DNA of 64,000 nt from an uncultured Gemmatimonadales bacterium (lineage in GTDB: Bacteria; Gemmatimonadota; Gemmatimonadetes; Gemmatimonadales; GWC2-71-9): NCBI GenBank assembly GCA_947259405.1, contig CAMYLY010000005.1, positions 1-64,000 on the forward strand, read 5' to 3'. A program made the translations under genes and the position numbers. This document shows, in pieces, positions 1-8,220 of the stretch (its first letter is position 1; the number at the start of each line of letters is the position of its first letter). The notes below the pieces were generated by a model. The model did no database searches and had not been told where the DNA came from. It saw only the letters and a list, made by a program, of their open reading frames with translations.

Positions 1-647
1 CGGACGGTTCCGCCGCTTTGCGACTGATCGTGACATTCCAGGCATTCGGGCGGCTCGAATCCGCCGTTGGTCGAATCACCTTGGGCCGCCGTGGTAATGC
101 GGTGATTGTGGCACCCCGCGGTCGCGCAGTTCGCTCCCGCGTTGTGGTTCCTTGGCTGTGGGTCGTTGGTCTGCGTTGCGTTCGCGTGATGATCCGTCTG
201 CGTATGACACACCTCGCACACGCCGTCGTACGTAAGGTCGCCGTCGGCGTAGGAGTTCGTCCCGGTGGTGGCCGTGAACACTACCGTGCGATCCCCGCTG
301 TTCGGCGTCGTGATGACGGGTTCGATGAGCTTGAGGTTGGTCCCCGCATCGCCACGGTGCGGCGTGTGGCACTCGATGCAGGTCGTGGACTGCGTGTGCC
401 GGTAGCCATTGTGCAGCATCACTCCCTCAGGCGCTCCTTGGCCGGCCCCTGAGGCGTGGCAGTTCAGGCACAGGTCCTCCGCGACGGCGAAGTTCGACAG
501 CACGGTACCGCCACCACCATGCAGATTGTGGCAGTTGCTGCACGCTTGGCCAATGACGTGAACGGTTTGCGCCTCGAGTGGCGCGGGTATGGCCAGCCAA
601 GCCAGCGAGCATACGGTCAACGCGAATCCGGTCGGGAGCGCTCTCAT
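1..647 (-). CDS. Multihaem cytochrome c, doubled-CXXCH type, C-terminus cut by window edge
   Basis: Open frame read on the minus strand from an ATG at 647 to the window edge with no stop, about 215 codons. Residues 1-27 form a signal peptide ending near LEAQ, so the protein is exported. Haem-binding motifs are CSNCH (36-40), CLNCH (60-64), CIECH (90-94), CEVCH (144-148), CATAGCH (174-180, a CX4CH variant) and CLECH (202-206), giving at least six haems. The CSNCH...CLNCH pair matches the doubled-CXXCH cytochrome family. Its ATG overlaps the stop of the upstream NHL gene (ATGA, 644-647), so the two are translationally coupled. Role: periplasmic or surface electron transfer, inferred. The true length and haem count are unknown because the gene leaves the window. 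Confidence 0.88.
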   Translation of the reverse strand, partial: MRALPTGFALTVCSLAWLAIPAPLEAQTVHVIGQACSNCHNLHGGGGTVLSNFAVAEDLCLNCHASGAGQGAPEGVMLHNGYRHTQSTTCIECHTPHRGDAGTNLKLIEPVITTPNSGDRTVVFTATTGTNSYADGDLTYDGVCEVCHTQTDHHANATQTNDPQPRNHNAGANCATAGCHNHRITTAAQGDSTNGGFEPPECLECHDQSQSGGTV

Positions 648-1624
648 GGCAGTGCCGCCCCGGCTCGGAACGCCTCGACGCGCGCCGTGCTGTAGCTCGT
701 GACGAACACGTCGTCACGCTTGCCAATCACGACGTCAAAGGGAACGCGCAGTTCCGGAGGCCCGAGGTTACGGCCACCTAACGTCTTGATGCGCTGACCG
801 CTCGCTCGATCGTACGCCAATACCTGTGCCAGCATGACGTCGGCGAAGTAGACCGCGCCGTCATCGGTGATCGCGAGGCCCTGGGGTGTCGAGAAGCCCC
901 CGCTACACCCGAGCCCGCCACACGAGCCCCGGCCGGAGATCTGCCTAACGAAGGTGCCGTCAAACCCAAACACCTTGATCGCGGCGTATTCGTTGGGATC
1001 ACCGTGATCGCTCACCAAGACCTGTTCGAGCCGGCGATCAGCCACGATCCCCGTGGGCCGTTGCAGATTGGAGGCACCCGGGCCCGGGCCCGAGATCGAG
1101 TACTGATAGGGGCCGTGCAGATCGAAGACCTTGATGTCTTTGGCCTCGGCATCCACCACAAACACGGAGCGCGAGCCCTTGTCGATGGCGAGATCGACCG
1201 GGTAGCCGACCGCACCCGCTCCCGCTCCAAGTGAGTACTGGTAGGCGCCTTTTGCGTTATACACGTCTACGGATCCCTGCTCGGCATCTCCCACCAGGAT
1301 CCGGTTGCCCGCCATACCAATGGCCACGGGCTTCCCCCCCACCCTCATCGCGCCGTTCGGGTACAGCGTCGCTGGATCCACGTCGAACACCAATCCCTTG
1401 GTGGGATCGGTGACGAGAAGTCGTCCCGATGGAGTGGCCGCCATCCGTGAAGGCGCACCCATTGTTGGCACGTGCCCAACGGTGGCTACGCGGAAGGACG
1501 GTTCGACCAAGGCGTCGAAATCCGGGCCGCCCGTCGAGGCGGTCTCGTCGATGCATCCCAAGACCACGAACCCCAGGACCACCGGGGTGAGGTGGACCAG
1601 CGATCGTTTACGCGCGTGTTCCAT
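644..1624 (-). CDS. NHL-repeat beta-propeller lipoprotein
   Basis: About 326 residues from ATG 1624. A longer frame starts at 1774, but only the 1624 start puts a signal peptide directly before the lipobox VVLGC, so I prefer it; no strong Shine-Dalgarno is visible. After the lipid-anchored cysteine the protein is built of repeats of the form P-x-G-hydrophobic-A-hydrophobic-D...V-hydrophobic-V-x-D...I-x-V-F, typical of NHL/SMP-30-like six-bladed propellers. Propellers of this class usually bind partners and need not be enzymes. It is translationally coupled to a multihaem cytochrome, so a scaffold or assembly role for that cytochrome is possible; this is inference. A short CGGLGC pair in the third blade could form a disulphide. 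Confidence 0.8.
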   Translation of the reverse strand: MEHARKRSLVHLTPVVLGFVVLGCIDETASTGGPDFDALVEPSFRVATVGHVPTMGAPSRMAATPSGRLLVTDPTKGLVFDVDPATLYPNGAMRVGGKPVAIGMAGNRILVGDAEQGSVDVYNAKGAYQYSLGAGAGAVGYPVDLAIDKGSRSVFVVDAEAKDIKVFDLHGPYQYSISGPGPGASNLQRPTGIVADRRLEQVLVSDHGDPNEYAAIKVFGFDGTFVRQISGRGSCGGLGCSGGFSTPQGLAITDDGAVYFADVMLAQVLAYDRASGQRIKTLGGRNLGPPELRVPFDVVIGKRDDVFVTSYSTARVEAFRAGAALP

Positions 1625-1881
1625 AGGGACGTTCAAATGCAAAAACCACACCTCCAGCGATCCCGAATGCTGCTCAACTTCTACTTTGCCCCGCGCACAT
1701 GAAGACTCGATGAAGGGCCGGTGAACTACTGGAAACTGGGGGTTCGCAGCCGTGGCAAATGTGATTACTGTCACGAACCCGCAGGCCTGTCAGAGTCGCC
1801 ACGACTCGACCTGCTTGCGGACCGACCGCGGACCGTGTTACGCCAACGGAACCTAGCCGTCACGAAACTGGACTTCGACCC

Positions 1882-2619
1882 ATGACCTCCATCCCTTGCC
1901 CGAAATGCGGGCAATCCGCAAGTGGGCAATTCTGCTCAAACTGTGGCGCCTCCCTTGTCGCACCCACCTGCCGAAGCTGCTCCACGCAGCTATCACCGGG
2001 AGCGACGTTCTGTCATCAGTGCGGTGCACAGCAAACCCAGCTCGCCTCAGGCAGCAACCTCAAATGGCTTGCGCTGATACCCGTGGCCGCCGTCATGCTG
2101 GCGTTGGGGTGGTTTGCCGCCCGCCAGCCAGGCGCGCCGCCGCCCGCTGACCAACCGGCAGCGGGATTGGCCGCCGCACCCAATCAGATTGACATCAGCG
2201 AGCTGCCACCGGTGGAACAGGCGAACAGAATGTTCAACGTGGTGATGGCCGCGAAGGAGGGTGGCGACCAGGAAGGCGTGAGCCTCCACGCCCCCATTGC
2301 GATCCAGGCCTACCTTGGGCTTGGCGCGTTGGACCGGGACGGGCACTTCCACCTCGGGATGCTCTACACAGCGAATGGCGAATTCGCCCAGGCTCTCGAC
2401 CGCGCCGATTCGCTCTCCACCGCCGTTCCGGGCCACCTGCTGGCCAGCATGCTCCGGGCCGCGGTGGCGGAGTCGCAGAGCGATTCCACCGCACTGCGAG
2501 ACAGCTATGACGAGTTCCTCGCGAACTACGAGGCCGAGATCGTCATCAGCCGCGACGAATACGTCCAGCACGCCGGGACTCTCGAGGGCTTCCGCGAGCG
2601 AGCGCGCCAAGCGCAATAA
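1882..2619 (+). CDS. Double zinc-ribbon, single-pass membrane protein
   Basis: 245 residues. The N-terminus has four CXXC pairs (CPKCG, CSNCG, CRSC, CHQCG; residues about 5-50), the pattern of two zinc-ribbon units, followed by one transmembrane helix at about 62-78 and a mostly helical exported region rich in Ala, Asp and Leu that resembles TPR helices (AIQAYLGLGALDRDGHFHLG...). Topology suggests ribbons in the cytoplasm and the helical domain outside. It stands alone between the NHL gene (divergent) and the NrfD operon (convergent). Function unknown. The fold assignment of the ribbons is firm; the TPR reading is tentative. Confidence 0.75.
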   Translation: MTSIPCPKCGQSASGQFCSNCGASLVAPTCRSCSTQLSPGATFCHQCGAQQTQLASGSNLKWLALIPVAAVMLALGWFAARQPGAPPPADQPAAGLAAAPNQIDISELPPVEQANRMFNVVMAAKEGGDQEGVSLHAPIAIQAYLGLGALDRDGHFHLGMLYTANGEFAQALDRADSLSTAVPGHLLASMLRAAVAESQSDSTALRDSYDEFLANYEAEIVISRDEYVQHAGTLEGFRERARQAQ

Positions 2620-2624
2620 CGGTA

Positions 2625-2639
2625 CGCGCCACAGGCGCG
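2625..2639. terminator. Short GC hairpin between convergent genes
   Basis: Perfect 6-bp stem CGCGCC / GGCGCG with loop ACA, six bases after the zinc-ribbon stop and upstream of the convergent NrfD stop. There is no T-tract, so it is at best a weak or Rho-assisted terminator. Confidence 0.3.
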
Positions 2640-2695
2640 CATCTCACGTCCACTTGGGCGTACCTTCGCAACCGCTGCCCGGAGGCTCGTCGCCA

Positions 2696-3877
2696 TCAGG
2701 CCGGCGCGACCTCCTCGTCCGATTGCCACGGCGGAAGCAGTTTGACCAGCACCCAGAGGATGACGAACGGGAGTGCCAGCAAACCGATGGTCATTGCCAG
2801 CCCCTCGAGTCCCAACAACTCGACTTTGTAGACTGTGAGCCCACGCAGACTCTTCGAGAACAACTGGCCACCGATGACCACATTCCACCGGATGCTGAAG
2901 ATGCCAATCTGAACCAGCACGGCCGCAGTGAAGTAGACGAACTGCTTGAGCTCCGGCGGCACTCGGACGAATCCGCCTTTGCGCAAACCGGGTGAAACAA
3001 GCCCAAGGGCAACGAGCGGCACGACGGACCCCATGAAGATCTGCAGGACGATCAAGCTGATAAACAGTCGACTCTCGATCATCTGCCCCAAGATCTCGAT
3101 GGATTCCTCAGACTCATACAACCGGTGAATGAAGTCGAGCATTTCCAGCGAGAAATCCACGACCATCGCGTAGAACAGGAATTGTGCAAGCTTGTCTAAG
3201 CACGCCATGTCGATACGACGCCACCGGAACATGGTCGTGATCATATAAAGCACCAGGACCAGCGCGATCCCCGACACCATGGCCGAAAAGAGGAAGACGA
3301 CTGGCATCAGGACACTGCTCCACCACGGGTTCGCCTTGATCGATCCGAAGATGAATCCCACGTACCCGTGCAGCAGGAATGCGGACGGGATACCGATGAC
3401 GGTGATCCACCGCCCGGCGCTATCGTCGAACTTGAGCGCCTTCTCCGACAAGTCCGTGGATCCGAGCGCGAGGGCGTAGTAAACCCACTTCTTCAACCCA
3501 GTCGACTGCCGCGCCCACAGAACCATGTCCTGGCGGTAATCGAACCAAATCTCCAGGAGTAGGACGACGGCCAAGTACCAGGCGTACACGAACCCGAACA
3601 TCGCCATCGCGGACTGGCGGTTGGGTGTCAGGAAGATTTCGTACGATCGCTCCGGGTGTCCCAGGTGCGCGAGGAGCGGAAGGGGGGCAACAAGGAGAAA
3701 CGCCAGTGCGGTCAGCAGGGCCAGCCGGTACGTGGGCTGGACTTCCTTCACGTTGAACACGCGCTCCAATGATGCCAAGATGAACGCGCCGGCCACCAAC
3801 CCGGTGATATACGGATAGAGCACGACGAGCAGGCCCCAGTGGAGCTCGAATTCGTTGGGGTAGATGAAGCCCTGCAC
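2696..3877 (-). CDS. NrfD/PsrC-type quinone-binding membrane subunit
   Basis: 393 residues starting with GTG at 3877, preceded by a good Shine-Dalgarno (GAGGTG) about 8 nt upstream. The sequence is mainly long hydrophobic helices (roughly eight to nine) with the family's loop PLLAHLGHPER near residue 75-85. NrfD-family proteins exchange electrons between the quinone pool and a partner FeS protein. It lies directly downstream of the four-cluster ferredoxin gene and an octahaem cytochrome gene, with 2 nt between coding regions, so the three products probably form one membrane complex. No molybdopterin or other catalytic subunit is present next to it. Confidence 0.88.
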   Translation of the reverse strand: MQGFIYPNEFELHWGLLVVLYPYITGLVAGAFILASLERVFNVKEVQPTYRLALLTALAFLLVAPLPLLAHLGHPERSYEIFLTPNRQSAMAMFGFVYAWYLAVVLLLEIWFDYRQDMVLWARQSTGLKKWVYYALALGSTDLSEKALKFDDSAGRWITVIGIPSAFLLHGYVGFIFGSIKANPWWSSVLMPVVFLFSAMVSGIALVLVLYMITTMFRWRRIDMACLDKLAQFLFYAMVVDFSLEMLDFIHRLYESEESIEILGQMIESRLFISLIVLQIFMGSVVPLVALGLVSPGLRKGGFVRVPPELKQFVYFTAAVLVQIGIFSIRWNVVIGGQLFSKSLRGLTVYKVELLGLEGLAMTIGLLALPFVILWVLVKLLPPWQSDEEVAPA

Positions 3878-3879
3878 GA

Positions 3880-4698
3880 TTACCGCACCTCACCATCGAG
3901 ATTGGCATAGTACGCTTTGGGCCTCGTGTTGAGGTGCGGTTTCAGCACTTGCACGTCATTGAACCGCATGAAGCGGGCGAGCGGCGTCGCCAAGCGCTCG
4001 ACCTCGCCAAAGATCCGCGCGCCTGTGGGGCACACTTCCACGCAAGCCGGCACCAAGCCATCGACCACCCGGTGGTAACAGAACGTGCATTTGGCGGCGA
4101 CGTGCTTCTCGGGATGCATCCAGCGCGCGCCATACGGGCACGCCTGGATGCAGTACCGGCAGCCAATGCAATACTCATCGTCGACCAATACCACACCATC
4201 TACCGTCGTGAACGTCGCACCCACCGGACAGACTTGGACGCACGGTGGACTAGCACAGTGGTTGCAGAGTTTTGGGACGAAAAACGAGCGTCGCAGATCG
4301 GTTTCTTCATCCAAGGGTGGAAATCCATCAATGCCGCCGTTCGGGCTGTCCACCTCGACCTCGCCGTTCGGGCGGATGACGTAGCGCTCGATCCACGTAT
4401 TGAAGAACTCGGGGTCGTCCGGGACATCGTTTTCCGTCTTGCACGCGACCACGCAGCGCGCACAGCCGATGCACTTGTTGACGTCGATCCCCATGGCATA
4501 GTTGTGCTCGTCCTGGTCGACGGCGCCGGCCGCTTCCTGCGCGCCCGCCGCTGGAATGCGCACCACCCCGAGGATGACGAGGGGAGCGGCGCCGGCGGCG
4601 ACATTCAAGGCCTCCGTGAGGAACTGGCGGCGGTCAACCGCGCCGTCGGTGGCGCGCTCGCCCTCCGTCACCGTCTCCGGCTGCTCTGGCACGGTCAT
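3880..4698 (-). CDS. Four-cluster ferredoxin subunit with Tat signal (NrfC/PsrB-like)
   Basis: 272 residues from ATG 4698, which overlaps the stop of the upstream cytochrome (ATGA, 4695-4698). Residues 23-27 read RRQFL and are followed by a hydrophobic stretch, a Tat signal or anchor, so the protein works on the outer face of the membrane. Four [4Fe-4S] cysteine sets are visible: C76-C86 (CIGCARCVVAC), C145-C157, C177-C187 (CIGCRYCIQAC) and C204-C223. This is the order found in NrfC, PsrB and TtrB-type electron-transfer subunits. It should pass electrons between the octahaem cytochrome and the NrfD-like subunit encoded on either side. Confidence 0.9.
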   Translation of the reverse strand: MTVPEQPETVTEGERATDGAVDRRQFLTEALNVAAGAAPLVILGVVRIPAAGAQEAAGAVDQDEHNYAMGIDVNKCIGCARCVVACKTENDVPDDPEFFNTWIERYVIRPNGEVEVDSPNGGIDGFPPLDEETDLRRSFFVPKLCNHCASPPCVQVCPVGATFTTVDGVVLVDDEYCIGCRYCIQACPYGARWMHPEKHVAAKCTFCYHRVVDGLVPACVEVCPTGARIFGEVERLATPLARFMRFNDVQVLKPHLNTRPKAYYANLDGEVR

Positions 4699-5423
4699 CC
4701 GGACTCCGGACGGTGTGGGTAATGGCATTGCCAGCACATGTACGGCTCACCGTGGGAACGCAGATCGATCTGCGGGATGCGCTCACCCGACAGATCGTCC
4801 TGGGCGTGGCAGACACCACAGAAGCTCCGCTGGACGGGCTTGCTCGGACGGTTTGCGCGTGGATTGACCTTGTGCTCCTCTCGTGCTTCGTGGCACACCG
4901 TGCATTGCAGGTTTGTGTGGTGCGACACCGCCTTCTGGCGGGCGATCTGCCCGTGGCATGCGCTGCATTCCTCGGGCACCTCAGGAGGTTCGGGGGCGTG
5001 CGGGTCGTGACACGTGATGCACGGGGTCAGCGGGTTGTGTGCCACCTCATCGATCTGCGGAAATCCTGTCGGGCGCGACGGGTTGTACGAATGGCACAGC
5101 GGACACAATCCCCGCTCCCGGGGCGCGGTCGGCTTGATGTCCATTGGCGCAGTCGTATGCTGAGCGGCGGGACCGTGACAGACCTCACAGGTCACCGTGC
5201 GGTGATTCGAGGTCAGTCGTTGTTCCGCAATAGGACCATGACACAACGAACATTCGGCGTGGCCCGCGTACTTCTTTGGGTGCGCGGTGATTGAGTCCAC
5301 GGCAGCCGCGCGATAATGTCCGAGATCACCGAATGTGTCCGGGACGAGTGCCATGCGCGCGCCAATGAGGGCCGCCAGGGCCACAACGAAGACGGCGATA
5401 AGACGCGGAACCTGTTGCGGCAC
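4695..5423 (-). CDS. Membrane-anchored octahaem cytochrome c built of two tetrahaem repeats
   Basis: 242 residues with an N-terminal transmembrane helix (about 7-26) and eight CXXCH motifs starting at residues 58, 79, 107, 135, 153, 174, 202 and 230. The spacings 21-28-28 are repeated exactly in the second half, offset by 95 residues, and flanking residues also match (ECSLCHGPIAEQ versus ECSACHGQIARQ; PQID before haem 4 and haem 8). It is the first gene of a cytochrome / ferredoxin / NrfD operon and most likely the electron entry or exit subunit of that complex. Its size and anchor recall NapC/NrfH-like proteins, but the haem count and duplication differ. Confidence 0.88.
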   Translation of the reverse strand: MPQQVPRLIAVFVVALAALIGARMALVPDTFGDLGHYRAAAVDSITAHPKKYAGHAECSLCHGPIAEQRLTSNHRTVTCEVCHGPAAQHTTAPMDIKPTAPRERGLCPLCHSYNPSRPTGFPQIDEVAHNPLTPCITCHDPHAPEPPEVPEECSACHGQIARQKAVSHHTNLQCTVCHEAREEHKVNPRANRPSKPVQRSFCGVCHAQDDLSGERIPQIDLRSHGEPYMCWQCHYPHRPESG

Positions 5424-5537
5424 GACCTACACCGATGTCAACGAGAGTTTGATCAACCCACCCCTCCCAGCATTCCCGACTGCAAAGGCCGGTGTACCTT
5501 GTCGTGATGGCTGTGAAGATTCGATGAACAGTGTCTG

Positions 5538-6053
5538 ATGACGGCTGGTAAACTCCGCCGGCACGGCTCAGGGGCTATGGATCCCAGGTTCTCGATCGAG
5601 ACCCCTCTGGTCCAACTCGCCGTCGCTGTGCGAGCGGGGATGGTGGTCGCCATCGACCTCAACCGTTCCGGATGCCGCGACCCCGAGACGCCGTTCGAGC
5701 GGCGCGTCGCCATGCAGCTGCATGCGTACCTGGCGGGGAGGCGGCACCAATTCGACTTCCCGATCGCGCCGCATGGCAGCCCGTTCGACCAGCAGGTCTG
5801 GCACGCACTGCAGGCGATCCCCTATGGTGAGACCCGAACGTACGGCGAGGTCGCGAGGAGCATTGGCCGACCCCAAGGTGCCCGTGCGGTCGGTCGCGCC
5901 AACGGGCGCAACCCGATCCCCCTCGTCATCCCGTGCCATCGCGTCGTCGCTGCCGGCGGCAGGCTCGGCGGCTACGGTGGTGGATTGGACCTGAAACGGC
6001 GACTGCTCGATCTGGAGACGCGACACACGGTTCTGCTGGACGCACAAGCATGA
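5538..6053 (+). CDS. ogt: Methylated-DNA--protein-cysteine S-methyltransferase
   Basis: 171 residues. It carries the alkyl-acceptor motif IPCHRVV (around residue 132), the preceding helix-turn-helix segment (GETRTYGEVARSIGRP) and the C-terminal GGYGGGLDLKRRLLDLE active-site block of the Ogt/AGT family. It repairs O6-alkylguanine by transferring the alkyl group to its own cysteine. A second ATG at 5577 (MDPRFS) is a possible shorter start. Its stop overlaps the recF start (ATGA, 6050-6053), so the two DNA-repair genes are co-translated. Confidence 0.93.
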   Translation: MTAGKLRRHGSGAMDPRFSIETPLVQLAVAVRAGMVVAIDLNRSGCRDPETPFERRVAMQLHAYLAGRRHQFDFPIAPHGSPFDQQVWHALQAIPYGETRTYGEVARSIGRPQGARAVGRANGRNPIPLVIPCHRVVAAGGRLGGYGGGLDLKRRLLDLETRHTVLLDAQA

Positions 6054-7123
6054 CACTCAGGGCAGCGACGCTTCGCAACTTCCGGAACTTCTCTTCACTC
6101 GATGTCACATTCCCCGAAGAAGGCGTGGTCATCCTCGGTGCCAACGGTCATGGCAAGACCAATCTCCTCGAGGCGCTGTATTATCTCGTCCTCTTTCGCT
6201 CGCTACGCGGCGCCAAAGATCGGGAACTGGTGCGCTTCGGAAACGACGGATTCTTCGTTGCCGGCGATCTCGGTGATCGCCGCGTAACCGCCGGCTACGA
6301 GGTGCGCGGCCGCCGCAAGAAGGTGACCGTTGATGGCCAGGAACGACGCAAGCTGGCGGAGGCCGTCGGCGTCGTCACGGCAGTGGTGTTCTCGCCTGCC
6401 GACCGCATGATCGTCACCGGCGGTCCCGCGGCACGACGCCGGTATCTTGACGTCGTGCTCGCGTTGAGCGTGCCGACGTATCTCAAGCACTTGGTGGCCA
6501 TGCGCGCCGCGCTCAAACAGCGCAATGCTGCGTTGCGACGCGGCAAGGCCGACGAAGCGCTGGCGTTCGATACATCGTACGCTATGTCGGCGTCACAGGT
6601 CGCCTGCTCGCGGCGCGAGTGGGTCGCCACGTGGTCCGACCGCTATGCGAGCTTGATCGCGGCACTGGGAGAATCGGGTACCCCCATACTCCTGTACCAC
6701 GCGCAGCATGGCCGCGAGGATGATGACGTCGCGAGCCTCGAACGGTCGCTGGCCTCGGTGATCGATCGGGATCTTCAGCGCGGGATGACGACGGTCGGAC
6801 CCCACCGCGACGACCTCGAACTCGTGCTGGACGGGAGGGCGCTTCGTCGCTTCGGTTCCGCCGGGCAACACCGAACCGCGGCCGTTGCACTCCGCCTCCT
6901 AGAGGCGACATCACTCAAAGAGGCGCGGGGGGCGGCACCCATGGGACTGTATGACGACGTGTTCGCGGAACTGGACGCGGATCGCCAGGCCCGACTGCTC
7001 ACCCTGATACAAGACGAGCTGCCGGGACAGGCGATGATTGCAGCTCCACGGGAGTCTGAGGTTCCCCGAGCGCTGCTCGACCGACCGCGATGGCGCATGG
7101 AGCACGGACATCTTGCGACGTAG
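6050..7123 (+). CDS. recF: DNA replication and repair protein RecF
   Basis: 357 residues from the ATG that overlaps the ogt stop; the longer upstream reading frame lies inside ogt and is not coding. Walker A is GANGHGKTN (about 30-38), the ABC-type signature region includes VGPHRDDLEL and GSAGQHRTAAVAL, and Walker B is LYDDVFAELD, all as expected of RecF. RecF is an SMC-like ATPase that helps RecOR load RecA at single-stranded gaps. The order recF, DciA-like gene, gyrB is a common bacterial arrangement, here interrupted by two cytochrome genes on the other strand. Confidence 0.95.
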   Translation: MTLRAATLRNFRNFSSLDVTFPEEGVVILGANGHGKTNLLEALYYLVLFRSLRGAKDRELVRFGNDGFFVAGDLGDRRVTAGYEVRGRRKKVTVDGQERRKLAEAVGVVTAVVFSPADRMIVTGGPAARRRYLDVVLALSVPTYLKHLVAMRAALKQRNAALRRGKADEALAFDTSYAMSASQVACSRREWVATWSDRYASLIAALGESGTPILLYHAQHGREDDDVASLERSLASVIDRDLQRGMTTVGPHRDDLELVLDGRALRRFGSAGQHRTAAVALRLLEATSLKEARGAAPMGLYDDVFAELDADRQARLLTLIQDELPGQAMIAAPRESEVPRALLDRPRWRMEHGHLAT

Positions 7124-7433
7124 AGCACCCGACGACCCTGGGGGCCGTCCGACGTCGATCGAAGAGGCCGTCAGCGCGTACATCAAGCGACGTGGCCTCA
7201 AGCGCCGCATTGACCAGGCCAGCGTCATCCCCGAATGGCCCGAGTTGGTTGGACCCAAGATCGCCGCGGTTACCGAACCCATTGTCGTGCTCGAGCGGGG
7301 CGTGCTGCTCGTCGCCGTCCGCTCGAGTGCCTGGATTCAGGAACTCCAGCTGCACTCGCCAGATATTCTCCGAAAGCTCGGGACCCGGGGTAAGAAGATC
7401 AAACGCATCGTGTGGCGCCTCGCCGAGGAATAG
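7113..7433 (+). CDS. DUF721 / DciA-like protein
   Basis: About 106 residues from TTG 7113, which has GGAG 10 nt upstream and overlaps the recF 3-prime end by 11 nt. A TTG at 7038 would give a longer frame deep in recF. The core IEEAVSAYIKRRGLKRRIDQASVIPEWPELVGPKIAAVTEPI followed by GVLLVAVRSSAWIQELQL is the DUF721 pattern (W-x-x-hydrophobic-V-G; L-x-V-x-x-x-x-W-x-x-E-L). Members of this family include DciA, which loads the replicative helicase DnaB in bacteria lacking DnaC. The position next to recF and gyrB supports a replication role. Confidence 0.82.
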   Translation: MRRRAPDDPGGRPTSIEEAVSAYIKRRGLKRRIDQASVIPEWPELVGPKIAAVTEPIVVLERGVLLVAVRSSAWIQELQLHSPDILRKLGTRGKKIKRIVWRLAEE

Positions 7434-7448
7434 TCCCGAACGCCTAGA

Positions 7449-7486
7449 GGCGGTCACGCCCCAACCACTCGTGACCGCCCCTTTTC
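7449..7486 (+). terminator. Rho-independent terminator after the recF operon
   Basis: Perfect 10-bp stem GGCGGTCACG / CGTGACCGCC (7449-7458 and 7470-7479) with an 11-nt loop, followed by CCTTTTC. It sits 16 nt past the DciA-like stop and before the convergent cytochrome gene, which ends at 7505. Confidence 0.75.
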
Positions 7487-7504
7487 ACCCCGCGGTGTGT
7501 CGCG

Positions 7505-8110
7505 CTACTCGCTCACGCCCTGGAGAAACGTGATGATGTCCTGAACCTGCGTCTGGGTTGGGGAGTCGCCGAGCAGCTCGACCATATGCTCCCGCATGCG
7601 GATGACGGTTGTCGGCCAATCCTGTGGCGTATGCTGCCGCGGGTCGGGGAGTTCATGGCACCTTGAGCACGTCGTGACGAACTCGTCTCGTCCGCGGAAG
7701 TCTGGCAATTCGCCTTCGGTGACGCGAAGCGCGTTGTCGAGCATGTACTCGCTAATCATGAGACGAGCACTGGCGTCAGGCAGTGGCACCGCAAAATCGT
7801 CCGCCACACGCTCGGTTCGGACCCACATGCGACGCAGCACCGCCGGCCAATCGGTCGCCGAATGCGACGTGGGGCTGGGCGCCGCATGACACGCTGCGCA
7901 GTATTGCAGCGTCGCTTGGGCCCCCTCGGAATCGGGCTGCGGCAACTCCACGCCGGCCGGTGGCATATTGGCCATCGCGGATTCAAGGATCAAATCATCT
8001 TGCGACAGCTGGCCTGGACCTCCACCCCCAGACTGCACCGTACATGCTCCGCACGCGAGGAGCACCACCACTGACGCAGCACGGCTCACCCCACTGCACG
8101 ATCGAACCAT
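7505..8110 (-). CDS. Dihaem cytochrome c lipoprotein (copy A)
   Basis: 201 residues from ATG 8110, chosen because GAGGGAGGGA lies 6-8 nt upstream and because it places a signal peptide before the lipobox LLACGAC. Two haem motifs are present, CAACH and CSRCH, separated by about 80 residues. The segment LPDPRQHTPQDWP...RMREHMVELLG after the second haem is shared with the next upstream gene. It is probably anchored to a membrane and carries electrons in the periplasm. Partner enzymes are not evident in the window. Confidence 0.85.
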   Translation of the reverse strand: MVRSCSGVSRAASVVVLLACGACTVQSGGGGPGQLSQDDLILESAMANMPPAGVELPQPDSEGAQATLQYCAACHAAPSPTSHSATDWPAVLRRMWVRTERVADDFAVPLPDASARLMISEYMLDNALRVTEGELPDFRGRDEFVTTCSRCHELPDPRQHTPQDWPTTVIRMREHMVELLGDSPTQTQVQDIITFLQGVSE

Positions 8111-8220
8111 CGATTGTCCCTCCCTCGAGGACTCTGGTTCCCGCCGAATCTCGCGCGCTCGGTCGCGCCATCTCCCCATCCAACCCACACGCGTCGATTC
8201 GATCCGTGTCACCATCTCTT

